A DNA stretch of 35,716 nucleotides, taken from contig OMTG01000103.1 of the NCBI GenBank assembly GCA_900313905.1, forward strand, positions 1 through 35,716, given 5' to 3'. The position numbers and the translations under genes were made by a program. The DNA is from an uncultured Actinomycetes bacterium. Its GTDB lineage: Bacteria > Actinomycetota > Coriobacteriia > Coriobacteriales > Atopobiaceae. This document shows, piece after piece, positions 16,716 to 24,494 of this stretch. The notes below the pieces were generated by a model that was not told the DNA's origin, made no database searches, and saw nothing but the letters and a program-made list of their open reading frames with translations. The stretch's first letter is position 1; every line of letters starts with the position of its first letter.

Positions 16716-17507
16716 ATGGATCTGCTTGAAGAGTTGAAGGGGCGCCCCAGCGGAGAGCTTCCGCTCGAGCTGGTCGGGGCGCTGGCGAACCCGCATATCA
16801 CGCTCACCGATTTCGCTGCACAGGAGGAGCTCGTGGGTGACCGAGCCCTGCAGGCAGAGGTGGGATACCGCAAGGATGGGGAAGGGGTATGGCAGGTCTC
16901 CTACTGCTGCCCCATGCCCGCTGTCACCCCTGACATGCTCAGATGGTGGTACTGGTGGTATCCGAAGGGCGATGTGCGCTATCAGGCCTGGTATCCCGAG
17001 AGCCATGAGAGCGTCGGGTACCGTGAGAGCGACCGTGACTATTTCGAGCGTGGCGTGCGCCCGAGCTTCCACGACAACGAGCTGCATGTGGTCCATCGCG
17101 TCGGTAAGGACCGGATGCCCTTGGCAGTGAAGTACGTGAAACCGGAGGAGTTCGCATTCGATACGAAGGCGCTCCACAAGGCAGGGGTGCCCATCGCCTT
17201 CTGCGCCAAGATCGGCTCGAACCGGGGCGCCATGCTGCATACGGCAGCGACCCAGCTCTATCTCAAGTCAGATGAAGGTGGCCTGGAGCTTGTGGGCCGC
17301 TACTGGATCGGCCAGCTCCTGCCCTGGAAATGGATGCGGAAGAGGATGACGGGAGAGGAGCTCGCGCACGACGTGTGCGAATATGCCCTCATCGCCTCAC
17401 GCAACCTGGCTGAGCGCCTGCCTGAGCTCTATGCGGCATATGGGCCAGGGGATGAGGCATACCAGGAGGAGGCGCCTGCCTCGGCGAAGCGGAAGAAGAA
17501 GCATTAG
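16716..17507 (+). CDS. DAPG/phloretin hydrolase family protein (PhlG-like)
   Basis: Likely zinc-dependent C-C bond hydrolase acting on acylated phloroglucinol-type phenolics. The 263-residue protein shows the family pattern LRWWYWWYPKGDVRYQAWYP (75-94) followed by His97. His218 and Glu222 (HxxxE) match the C-terminal His/Glu metal pair of PhlG, and Glu144 or Glu145 could be the fourth ligand; the first is His97. No signal peptide. It has a Lys-rich tail (KRKKKH). An AGGAG tract lies about 10 nt before the ATG. It is convergent with TetR-3 (3-bp gap). Substrate is inferred: plant phenolics such as phloretin fit a gut lifestyle. Confidence 0.75.
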   Translation: MDLLEELKGRPSGELPLELVGALANPHITLTDFAAQEELVGDRALQAEVGYRKDGEGVWQVSYCCPMPAVTPDMLRWWYWWYPKGDVRYQAWYPESHESVGYRESDRDYFERGVRPSFHDNELHVVHRVGKDRMPLAVKYVKPEEFAFDTKALHKAGVPIAFCAKIGSNRGAMLHTAATQLYLKSDEGGLELVGRYWIGQLLPWKWMRKRMTGEELAHDVCEYALIASRNLAERLPELYAAYGPGDEAYQEEAPASAKRKKKH

Positions 17508-17510
17508 CGC

Positions 17511-18047
17511 TCAGCGCTCGCTGTCTGGGTTCCAGAGGCTGCTCACGATATCGACCATGTGCTCAGGGGATTCCTGGTAGCCTCTGCGGGCCCAGGCCCA
17601 GATCACGCCGCAGACCCCGCAGCCGATGAAGCATCCCTGATAGTAGCCCTCTGTGCTCGGTCCGCTGGCGAAGGCGCGCTCAAGCGGGCTGATCATGAGG
17701 GAGCGCTCATGGCTCGTGCCAAGCACGATATCGACCGTCTCATGGATCGAGAGATAGAACTCGAAGACGAGCTGCAGGAGCTGGGTGCGCGTGAAATCGC
17801 AGCTCTTGCCCCGCGTGGTGCGGTCCTCTTTCACTTCTTCCAGATAGCGCCCCCACAGGCGCTCGATCTGGTAGGAGAGCAGCTCGTCCTTGCTACTGAA
17901 GTAGCGGAAATAGGTCGTGCGCCCGACATGGGCGCGCTCCACGAGCTCGTTGACCGAGATCTTCTCCACGGGCTTCTCCTGCATGAGGGAGACGAGTGCC
18001 GTCCCCAGGCAGTCCTTCAGGTATTCGGTCGTGACCGCGCGGCGCAT
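17511..18047 (-). CDS. TetR/AcrR-family regulator (TetR-3)
   Basis: 178-residue transcription factor with the TetR helix-turn-helix at about 30-50 (ISVNELVERAHVGRTTYFRYF). The C-terminal domain has the TetR-like WARRGYQESPEHMVDIV ending. The start at 18047 has GGAGG 5 nt upstream; longer in-frame starts would run into the neighbouring promoter. It is divergent from the SDR-cupin gene across a palindrome at 18125-18138 and convergent with the PhlG-like gene, so it probably controls the SDR-cupin gene and itself. Confidence 0.88.
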   Translation of the reverse strand: MRRAVTTEYLKDCLGTALVSLMQEKPVEKISVNELVERAHVGRTTYFRYFSSKDELLSYQIERLWGRYLEEVKEDRTTRGKSCDFTRTQLLQLVFEFYLSIHETVDIVLGTSHERSLMISPLERAFASGPSTEGYYQGCFIGCGVCGVIWAWARRGYQESPEHMVDIVSSLWNPDSER

Positions 18048-18124
18048 GGGCCCTCCTCGCAGAAAGGTATCTCTTCCAGCTTTCGTACCACTTTGCAGTC
18101 TAGCGCTCATCTGCCGATAGCATA

Positions 18125-18138
18125 GGTACAAACGTACC
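18125..18138. promoter_or_regulatory. Palindromic operator between TetR-3 and the SDR-cupin gene
   Basis: GGTAC-AAAC-GTACC is a perfect inverted repeat 22 bp before the SDR start. The half-site CGTACCA recurs as a direct repeat at 18084-18090 and 18133-18139. A possible -35 TTGCAG (18093-18098) and a weak -10 around 18116-18123 place the palindrome at the promoter. Confidence 0.55.
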
Positions 18139-18160
18139 AATATCGGCGACAGGAGGGCAT

Positions 18161-19495
18161 ATGGGCTGCCTGGATGGGAAAGTGGCGGTCGTGACGGGGT
18201 CGGGCCAGGGCGTGGGCCGGGGCATCGCGGAATACTTTGCCGCACAAGGCGCTGAGGTCGTGACGAACAACCGCCATCCGCTCATGCCGGAGGAGCGGCC
18301 AGCCGATGAGCCGGAAGAGGAGTTCGAGCGCTACCGGGCACTGCGGGGCGATGCGGAAGCGACCGCATCTGCCATACGTGCCAGAGGAGGGCAGGCTGTC
18401 GCCTGCTTCGGCGATGTGGCGGATCCGGAGGATGCGAAGCGCCTCGTCGATTGCGCCATCCACGAGTTCGGCCGCATCGATATTCTCGTGAACAATGCAG
18501 CTGGCCTGGGGCAGGGGACGATCGAGGAGACCTGTGAGGAGTCCTGGCAGCGCCAGACACGGGCCAAGCTCGATGGAGCCTTCCATACGATGCACTATGC
18601 GGTGCCCTACATGAAGAAGCAGGGTGGCGGGTGCATCCTCAACTGCTCCTCCAATGCCTGGCTGGGATTCTCTGGCCTCGATGCCTACAGTGCCGCCAAT
18701 GCCGGCGTGGTCGGCCTTACCTGGGCCGCCTCCAAGGAGCTCTTCGAGTACGGGATCAGGGTCAATGCCTACTGCCCCCAGGCGGACTCGCCCGGCCATG
18801 TCCGGGAATTCGGACGGACCGTGAGGCAGCTGGCTCAGGAGACCGGCGAGGCTCCCGATCCCGAGGTGATCGCCCACGCCGAGCGCATGCATGGGACAGC
18901 GTATGATATGGCGCCTTTCCTGGCCTGGCTCGCGACCGATGCGGAAAAAGGGATATCGGGCAGTGTCTTCCAGGTCACGGGTGCTGGCCTCATCGCACGC
19001 TACACGGAGCCGGAGGTCGTGGCGAAGATGGAGAAGGACGAGGGCCCCTGGACGATCGAGGAGCTCGACGACGAGGCGCCTTCCGGCCTCTTCCACGGCT
19101 ACGAGAGCATCGCTTCGGTCGATGACTGGGGAGATCCTGCTGCTGCAGATCCCATCCTGCGCCACGGCATCATCTTCCCGAAGGGGAAGCCCGCCTCAGG
19201 AATCCCCGGCGAGGCCTATCTCAATCTGCTGGTCGGGCCAGACGATCCTTCGGGCTGCGCTCTGGGCACGGTGACCTTCGCTCCCGGCGTGATGAACGAC
19301 TGGCATGAGCATGAGGGGTGGCAGATCCTGGCCTGCCTGGGAGGGCTCGGCGTCTACGAGGACAAGGAAGGCCGGAAGTGCTTCATGCGTCCGGGCGATG
19401 TGGTGAAGGTGCCGCCCCATCTCTCCCATCGCCATGGCGCAGCGCCCGGCCAGAGCTTCAGCCAGCTCGGGCTCGTGCTGCCAGCACAGGACTGA
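18161..19495 (+). CDS. SDR-family oxidoreductase fused to a cupin domain
   Basis: 444-residue cytoplasmic protein. Residues 1 to about 290 are a short-chain dehydrogenase: nucleotide motif TGSGQGVG (12-19), NNAA (111-114), catalytic Ser163 and Tyr176. The usual YxxxK lysine is Asn180 (YSAAN), so the classical proton relay is altered. Residues about 335-444 are a cupin like those of carboxymuconolactone-decarboxylase-type proteins, with metal ligand candidates His382, His384, Gln388 and His423. AGGAGG precedes the ATG. The TetR-3 neighbour and operator imply induction by a small molecule. It may act on a phenolic or cyclic substrate; this is inferred from the cupin and the PhlG-like gene nearby. 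Confidence 0.85.
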   Translation: MGCLDGKVAVVTGSGQGVGRGIAEYFAAQGAEVVTNNRHPLMPEERPADEPEEEFERYRALRGDAEATASAIRARGGQAVACFGDVADPEDAKRLVDCAIHEFGRIDILVNNAAGLGQGTIEETCEESWQRQTRAKLDGAFHTMHYAVPYMKKQGGGCILNCSSNAWLGFSGLDAYSAANAGVVGLTWAASKELFEYGIRVNAYCPQADSPGHVREFGRTVRQLAQETGEAPDPEVIAHAERMHGTAYDMAPFLAWLATDAEKGISGSVFQVTGAGLIARYTEPEVVAKMEKDEGPWTIEELDDEAPSGLFHGYESIASVDDWGDPAAADPILRHGIIFPKGKPASGIPGEAYLNLLVGPDDPSGCALGTVTFAPGVMNDWHEHEGWQILACLGGLGVYEDKEGRKCFMRPGDVVKVPPHLSHRHGAAPGQSFSQLGLVLPAQD

Positions 19496-19550
19496 AACAT
19501 CTTCCTTCTTGCCCTCTGCGCCTGTGGCGCTCTGGGCCAGCCCGTATCCT

Positions 19551-19568
19551 GCTATGCTGGCTATGCTG
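19551..19568 (+). repeat. Tandem 9-bp direct repeat before the DUF1801 gene
   Basis: GCTATGCTG occurs twice in direct succession (19551-19559, 19560-19568). Each copy contains a TATGCT that could serve as a weak -10 box. No further copies are seen. Confidence 0.5.
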
Positions 19569-19597
19569 CCAGAGCCGATGCTGAGGAGGATGCGCTG

Positions 19598-19942
19598 ATG
19601 GAATCCCCGATCGATGCCTATATCGCAGAGCAGGCAGAAGAGGCGAGGCCCTATCTGCTCGAGATGCGCACTGCCATCAGGCAGGCGCTGCCTGATGCTG
19701 AGGAGAAGATCGCATGGGGGATGCCGACATGGCATCAGGGCAGGAACCTCATCCACATGGGCGCTGCCAAGCACCATATCAGCATCTATCCCGGCGCCGA
19801 AGCCGTTGAAGCCTTCGCGCCAGAGTTCGACCGCCTCGGGTTGGGATACAGCAAGGGAGCCATACGTGTGCCCTATGAGGAGCCGCTGCCGCTTTCCCTC
19901 GTCTTCCGCATCGCCACCTGGTGCCTGGAGCAGGCACGCTGA
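19598..19942 (+). CDS. DUF1801 / YdhG-like small protein
   Basis: 114-residue cytoplasmic protein. IDAYIAEQAEEARPYLLEMR, EEKIAWGMPTW and HISIYPG are the conserved blocks of the DUF1801 family, whose fold resembles frataxin and whose Bacillus relative YdhG has been called an iron chaperone. GAGGAGG lies 8-9 nt before the ATG. It is followed 26 bp later by a GNAT gene on the same strand and the two may be cotranscribed. Function here is not known. Confidence 0.85.
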   Translation: MESPIDAYIAEQAEEARPYLLEMRTAIRQALPDAEEKIAWGMPTWHQGRNLIHMGAAKHHISIYPGAEAVEAFAPEFDRLGLGYSKGAIRVPYEEPLPLSLVFRIATWCLEQAR

Positions 19943-19968
19943 AGAAGGATGGGAAGATAAAGCGCAGG

Positions 19969-20451
19969 ATGGGTTGCACAATCAGGCCATGGCGGGAAGA
20001 GGACCTTCCCCAGATGGTCGCCATCTGGAATGAGGTCGTCGAGGACGGGAAGGCCTTCCCGCAGACCGAGAAGCTGGGCCAGGAGTCAGGCAGGGAGTTC
20101 TTCTGTGGCCAGCACACCGCTGTCGCAGCCGAAGGCGACAAGGTCTTCGGCCTCTACATCCTGCATCCGAACAATATCGGCAGGGTCGGCCATATCGCGA
20201 AAGCAAGCTATGCGGTGCGGAGGGACGTACGGGGCAAGCATATCGGAGCCCTTCTCGCTGAGGACAGCCTGCGCGAAGCGAAGGAAGAGGGATATCGGAT
20301 CCTCCAGTTCAATGCGGTCGTCGCCTCGAATGTGCATGCGTATGACCTCTACCTCAGGGAGGGCTTCACCGATCTTGGCACCATCCCTGGCGGCTTCCTG
20401 AACAAGGAAGGGGACTACGAGGACATCCATGTGATGTACCACCTGCTCTAG
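19969..20451 (+). CDS. GNAT-family N-acetyltransferase
   Basis: 160-residue acetyl-CoA-dependent acyltransferase. The N-terminal TIRPWREEDLPQMVAIWNEV, the acetyl-CoA motif VRRDVRGKHIGALLAEDSL and the C-terminal NVHAYDLYLREGF are typical GNAT blocks. The ATG at 19969 fits the domain start but has only a weak Shine-Dalgarno (GGAAG about 13 nt upstream). A GTG at 19921 overlapping the previous gene is an alternative. The acceptor substrate cannot be told. Confidence 0.88.
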   Translation: MGCTIRPWREEDLPQMVAIWNEVVEDGKAFPQTEKLGQESGREFFCGQHTAVAAEGDKVFGLYILHPNNIGRVGHIAKASYAVRRDVRGKHIGALLAEDSLREAKEEGYRILQFNAVVASNVHAYDLYLREGFTDLGTIPGGFLNKEGDYEDIHVMYHLL

Positions 20452-20514
20452 CAAGATGTCGCTCTGATATACGTTGCATGCATAACAAACTCATAGCAAT
20501 AGGTATCATAGGCA

Positions 20515-20520
20515 TATACT
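20515..20520 (+). promoter_or_regulatory. Candidate -10 box (TATACT) for the alcohol dehydrogenase gene
   Basis: TATACT matches the -10 consensus in five of six positions and lies in an AT-rich island (about 20465-20540) within GC-rich DNA, 56 bp before the coding start. No convincing -35 box is present at the right distance, so an activator may be used. Confidence 0.35.
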
Positions 20521-20575
20521 CCAGACGGATAGAATCTCTTGTGGAACGCAACGCAAGACACAGGAGAGGAATGCT

Positions 20576-21755
20576 ATGGATACCTACAGCTTCTATGCAC
20601 CGACCCGGGTCCTTTTCGGGGCAGGCCAGCTCCAGAATCTGCACACCCTGCCGATGCCGGGCACGAAGGCGATGATCGTCACCTCGAACGGCAAGTCCAC
20701 GATCGTGAATGGCTCGCTCGATGCAACGGAGAAGGAGCTCGAAGCTGCAGGCTGCAGCCATGCCCTCTTCAACAAGGTCGCTGCCAACCCCCCTCAAGGC
20801 TGTCGTCGAGGAGGGCGCCCAGTTCGCCCGCAGCAATGGCTGCGATTTCGTCGTCGCCCTGGGTGGCGGCTCCGTGATGGATGCAGCCAAGAACATGGCC
20901 ATGCTGGCACCGCAGGCAACCGATGACCTGTGGGACTTCGTCTTCACGGCCCATGGCAAGAAGCAGGTGCCGGAGGCGGCGCCCCTGCCCTGGATCGCCA
21001 TCACCACATCTGCCGGCACGGGCTCCGAGGTCGACTCCGCAGGCGTCATCACGAACCCCGATACGAAGGAGAAGATCGGCGTCGGCGGCTTCCCGGGGAT
21101 GATGGCGACATACGCGATCGTCGACCCTGAGCTCATGCGGACCGTGCCTGCCAAGTACACGGCCTACCAGGGCTTCGATGCGCTCTTCCACAGCCTCGAG
21201 GGCTACATCTCGAAGCGCCACAACCCGATGAGCGACATGGTGCAGCGAGCCGCGATCGAGAACATCGGGAAGTACCTGCCGCGTGCCGTGGCTGATGGCA
21301 ACGATATGGAGGCACGCTCTGCAGTCGCCTTCGCGAACACGATGTCAGGCTACTCGATGGATGTCTCTGCCTGCACCTCCGAGCATTCGATGGAGCACGC
21401 GATGAGCGCCTACCATCCCGCCCTGCCCCATGGTGCTGGCCTCATCATGATCTCCGTCGAGTACTTCAGCTACTGGATCGGCCGCCACGTGTGCGATGAG
21501 CGCTTCATTGATATGGCCCGCTTCCTCGGCAAGGCCGATGCCACGAAGCCTGAGGACTTCATCTCTGCCCTCAAGGATCTCCAGCGTGCCTGCGGCGTCG
21601 ACGACCTGAAGATGTCCGATTACGGCATCCAGAAGGACGAGGCATTGACGCTTGCCAGGAATGCTCGCGAGACCATGGGGATGCTCTTCGCCTGCGATCC
21701 GGCCGACATGCCCGAGGCAGACTGCGCCGGCATCTACGAGCGCGCCTGGAAGTAG
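20576..21755 (+). pseudogene. Iron-containing alcohol dehydrogenase with a frameshift at a C6 tract
   Basis: The first frame (20576 on) encodes the N-terminus MDTYSFYAPTRVLFGAGQL through FNKVAANP. At the C6 run 20788-20793 the rest of the protein continues in the +1 frame from PLKAVVEEGAQFARSNGCDF through GGGSVMDAAK to the stop at 21755. The unshifted frame ends at 20926. Removing one C would restore a protein of about 392 residues, normal for the family. Metal ligands are intact downstream: Asp/His in GFDALFHSLEG and His in EHSMEHAMSAYHPALPHGAG. A good SD (AGGAGAGGA) and a strong terminator suggest a live gene, so a sequencing error, phase variation at the C-run or recent inactivation are all possible. 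It would reduce aldehydes or oxidise alcohols with NAD(P). Confidence 0.85.
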
Positions 21756-21782
21756 TGCAGCAAAGACAGCATCTGATGCGCC

Positions 21783-21816
21783 AGAGCCCTTCCGCTCAGC
21801 GGAGGGGCTCTTTTCT
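21783..21816 (+). terminator. Terminator after the alcohol dehydrogenase
   Basis: A 13-bp stem (21783-21795 with 21799-21811, one wobble) closes a TCA loop and runs into TTTTC. Confidence 0.88.
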
Positions 21817-21981
21817 GTTGGCGGAAGAGCATGGGACATCTGCGCTCCATCGCTTCTCCATATGCTGCTCTTGCGCATCGCCGCAGCTCAGAGACATTGG
21901 TTACCGTCAGCTCACCGGCGCACAGAAAGGTGCATTCTTACCAGATGCTCCGCTGCCCCCTACGATGGATGAGGAAAGCAG

Positions 21982-22836
21982 ATGAAGGAAGCGGGGTGCT
22001 GGCGCATGGCCGAGACGATGGCACAGCAAGGCCGGCTCAGGTGGATGGCAGGATATCTCCTCCATGATCCGGCCTGCGCCTATGTGATAGCAGGGAATTC
22101 GGATGAGATGGCCCTGCCGGAGGATGAGGAGGAGCTGAAGCTCTTCGTGCGGGCTCTCGTGAATGTGCGGGAGCCGCTTGAGCCAAGCGCAGAGTTCCTC
22201 AGCGTGCAGGACGCCTATCTTGCAGAGCGCCTGCGTGGCCTTCATGTGACGCAGCTGGATGAGATCTCCTTCGACGATGAGGGGCTCGCTGTCTGGCAGG
22301 GGAACATCACGACGCTTGCAGCAGATGCCATCGTGAATGCCGCGAACAGCCAGATGCTCGGCTGCTTCGTGCCGAACCACCGCTGCATCGACAACGCGAT
22401 CCAGACCTACGCTGGCGTCGAGCTCCGGCTTGCCTGTGCCGAGCTGATGGAGCGCCAAGGGCATGAGGAAGGGGTCGGGCGCGCGAAGATCACGCCGGGC
22501 TTCAATCTGCCCGCACGCTATGTGCTCCATACGGTGGGGCCGATGCTGCCGACCGGCATCCCCACTGCCCGCGATCGCTGGTCGCTTCGGAGCTGCTACA
22601 CGTCCTGCCTCGAGCTGGCGCTCGAACAGGGTCTCGGAAGCGTCGCCTTTTGCTGCATCTCGACAGGCGAGTTCCGCTATCCCCACAAGGAGGCAGCAGA
22701 AATCGCGGTGGATGCGGTGAGAAAGTTCAAGAGCGACCATGCAGAGGCGGCGCAGATGAAGGTCATCTTCAATGTCTTCAAGGACGAAGACCGGGATATC
22801 TACGAGCGGCTGCTAGCGGGTAAGAAGAGCCGCTGA
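21982..22836 (+). CDS. Zinc-dependent macrodomain protein-ADP-ribose hydrolase
   Basis: 284-residue protein. The macrodomain occupies about 100-284: GNITTLAADAIVNAANSQML holds the ADP-ribose-binding NAAN (119-122), and the insert Cys128-x4-His133-x-Cys135 provides the zinc ligands of the class of macrodomains linked to SirTM. STGEFRYP is the phosphate loop. The N-terminal 100 residues are a helical domain also found in this subgroup. GAGGAAAG lies just before the ATG. The SirTM gene follows 59 bp later. The pair should reverse and make protein mono-ADP-ribosylation respectively. Confidence 0.92.
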   Translation: MKEAGCWRMAETMAQQGRLRWMAGYLLHDPACAYVIAGNSDEMALPEDEEELKLFVRALVNVREPLEPSAEFLSVQDAYLAERLRGLHVTQLDEISFDDEGLAVWQGNITTLAADAIVNAANSQMLGCFVPNHRCIDNAIQTYAGVELRLACAELMERQGHEEGVGRAKITPGFNLPARYVLHTVGPMLPTGIPTARDRWSLRSCYTSCLELALEQGLGSVAFCCISTGEFRYPHKEAAEIAVDAVRKFKSDHAEAAQMKVIFNVFKDEDRDIYERLLAGKKSR

Positions 22837-22895
22837 TACGCGCAGGTTGCAGAAACAGGAACGGGATGTGTCGTGTCCCGAGAAGGAAGGTGCCC

Positions 22896-23807
22896 ATGCT
22901 GTTCTCGAAGAAATGGATGACAGGATCCACCAAGGAGTGGGACGAGTCGCTCAGGACGATGCAGGAATGGCTCGACGAGGCAGATGCCGTGATGATTGGG
23001 GCAGGTGCCGGGCTCTCTGCTGCCTGCGGTCCGGAATTCGCCTATTCAGGGGAGCGTTTCGAGCGCATCTTCGGAGACTTCGCCGAGAAGTACGGGATCG
23101 CCGACGAGTATTCGGGCGGCTTCTACCCTTATGGCTCCCAGGAGGAGTTCTGGGCCTGGTGGTCGCGTGCCATCTGGCATGAGCGGTACCTGGCACCTGC
23201 AGGGGAGGCCTACCGGAACCTGCTTCGGCTCGTCGAGGGCAAGGACTACTTCGTCCTCACGACGAATGTGGACCACCAGTTCCAGAAGGCAGGCTTCGCA
23301 AAGGAGCGGCTCTTCTATACGCAGGGAGACTACGGCCTCTTCCAGTGCTCGGTGCCCTGCCACAAGAAGACCTACGACAACTACGAGATTGTGAAGCTCA
23401 TGGTCGAGACCCAGCAGGATATGAGAATCCCCTCGGAGCTCGTGCCGAAGTGCCCGGTCTGCGGCGAGCCGATGAGCATGAACCTGCGCTGCGATGACAC
23501 CTTCGTCGAGGATGCAGGCTGGCATGCCGCTGCGGAGCGCTACGGGCGCTGGATGCGCGAGCATGAGGGGCAGAAGATTCTCTTCCTCGAGATTGGCGTC
23601 GGCGGCAACACGCCCTCGATCATCAAGTTCCCGTTCTGGCGCGAGGTCCAGGCCCATCGCAGCTGCCGCTACATCCAGCTGAACAAGGGCGAGGTCCTGG
23701 CCCCCACTGCGATGAGGGGACGGGCTATCCTCGTCGATGGGGATGCTGGGCTTGCCCTGCGCGAGCTTGCCGGTACCGCTGTGGCTGAGCAGCGGGGCGC
23801 ACGATAA
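22896..23807 (+). CDS. SirTM-type (class M) sirtuin, protein ADP-ribosyltransferase
   Basis: 303-residue NAD-dependent enzyme. Sirtuin Rossmann motifs GAGAGLS (35-41) and TTNVDHQ (122-128) are present. Cysteines 151 and 155 (CSVPC) and 186/189 (KCPVC) could form the zinc site. In SirTM enzymes this scaffold transfers ADP-ribose to lipoylated GcvH-L and does not deacetylate. The ATG at 22896 was chosen over 22866 because GAAGGAAGG lies directly upstream. The genes for GcvH-L and lipoate ligase that complete the system in Firmicutes are absent from the window, so the target is unknown. Confidence 0.92.
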   Translation: MLFSKKWMTGSTKEWDESLRTMQEWLDEADAVMIGAGAGLSAACGPEFAYSGERFERIFGDFAEKYGIADEYSGGFYPYGSQEEFWAWWSRAIWHERYLAPAGEAYRNLLRLVEGKDYFVLTTNVDHQFQKAGFAKERLFYTQGDYGLFQCSVPCHKKTYDNYEIVKLMVETQQDMRIPSELVPKCPVCGEPMSMNLRCDDTFVEDAGWHAAAERYGRWMREHEGQKILFLEIGVGGNTPSIIKFPFWREVQAHRSCRYIQLNKGEVLAPTAMRGRAILVDGDAGLALRELAGTAVAEQRGAR

Positions 23808-23814
23808 AATGCCG

Positions 23815-23864
23815 GCATGCAGAAGGCCCAGGAGCCAGGCTCCCGGGCCTTCCTGCTTGCATGC
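23815..23864. other. Large inverted repeat between convergent SirTM and SecB-like genes
   Basis: GCATGCA (23815-23821) pairs with TGCATGC (23858-23864). Inside, GAAGGCCC and GGGCCTTC pair, and GGAGC/GCTCC closes a CAG loop, with one A-C mismatch. No T-run follows on either strand. It probably blocks or stabilises the two converging transcripts. Confidence 0.55.
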
Positions 23865-23876
23865 TGTCTGGGTCCT

Positions 23877-24335
23877 CTACTGCTGGTCCTCCTGCGCAGA
23901 CTGGATGAAGGCGACCGGATCGATTGCAGGCAGGATGAAGCCATTCAGGGCGGTCTGGGACGTGAGCGTCAGGAAGTTCGAGCGCATGTGCGCATAGAGG
24001 AGCGATACGCCCTGGACACGGAGGGCCTGGGCAGGGTCCTTCTCCTTGTCCAGCACCTGTTTCGGCACCGAGACCACGGTATGCCCCTCCATAGCGGAAG
24101 TGGCATAGACGTTGTCCTTGTTGCCGGTCTCGGTGAGCGAGAGCTTGAAGGACAGCGGCACATCCATGCGCAGGAGCTCTCCTCCTGCCTCCGTGCTGGT
24201 CTCGAGTGGCTGCGGCACGGTGGTGAGCGAGAAGCTCGCATCATAGGTATCCGGGATGCGCTCTTCTGCAGTGAACTCCATGCGGGTCAGGCAGAGGCTT
24301 TCGATGCGCAGGGGAGAGAGAAAGTTCTTGCCCAT
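23877..24335 (-). CDS. SecB-like chaperone family protein
   Basis: 152-residue cytoplasmic protein. The pattern SLLYAHMRSNFLTLTSQ followed by NGFILPAIDPVAFI matches the SecB block in which a LFPYAR-type motif is followed by FPPLNLAPVNF. The N-terminal region (IESLCLTRMEFTAEERIPD and a beta-strand-rich middle) also fits the SecB fold. SecB normally holds preproteins unfolded for SecA. It is unusual in actinobacteria, where SecB-like proteins often belong to toxin-antitoxin-chaperone loci; no toxin or antitoxin is adjacent. GGAAGGAA lies about 8 nt before the ATG. The assignment rests on motif similarity only. Confidence 0.6.
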   Translation of the reverse strand: MGKNFLSPLRIESLCLTRMEFTAEERIPDTYDASFSLTTVPQPLETSTEAGGELLRMDVPLSFKLSLTETGNKDNVYATSAMEGHTVVSVPKQVLDKEKDPAQALRVQGVSLLYAHMRSNFLTLTSQTALNGFILPAIDPVAFIQSAQEDQQ

Positions 24336-24494
24336 GGGCCAATTCCTTCCAGGCGTCTGAGATGATTTCGTACCGATGATAGCTCTTCCGCCCCGGACGT
24401 GCGAACAAAGGCCGTCCTGCAGATTGTGAGGGCTTCAGAAAGCTGCAGCGCATTCCCGATATGATGGAAGTCCTGATATGCGGAAGGGGGCAGC

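Noticed and set aside
16158-17240. 360-codon minus-strand open frame over the PhlG-like gene and the non-coding stretch
   Set aside because: Its upstream half is antisense to a conserved gene. Only its last 18 codons are meaningful, as the N-terminus of the interrupted TetR.
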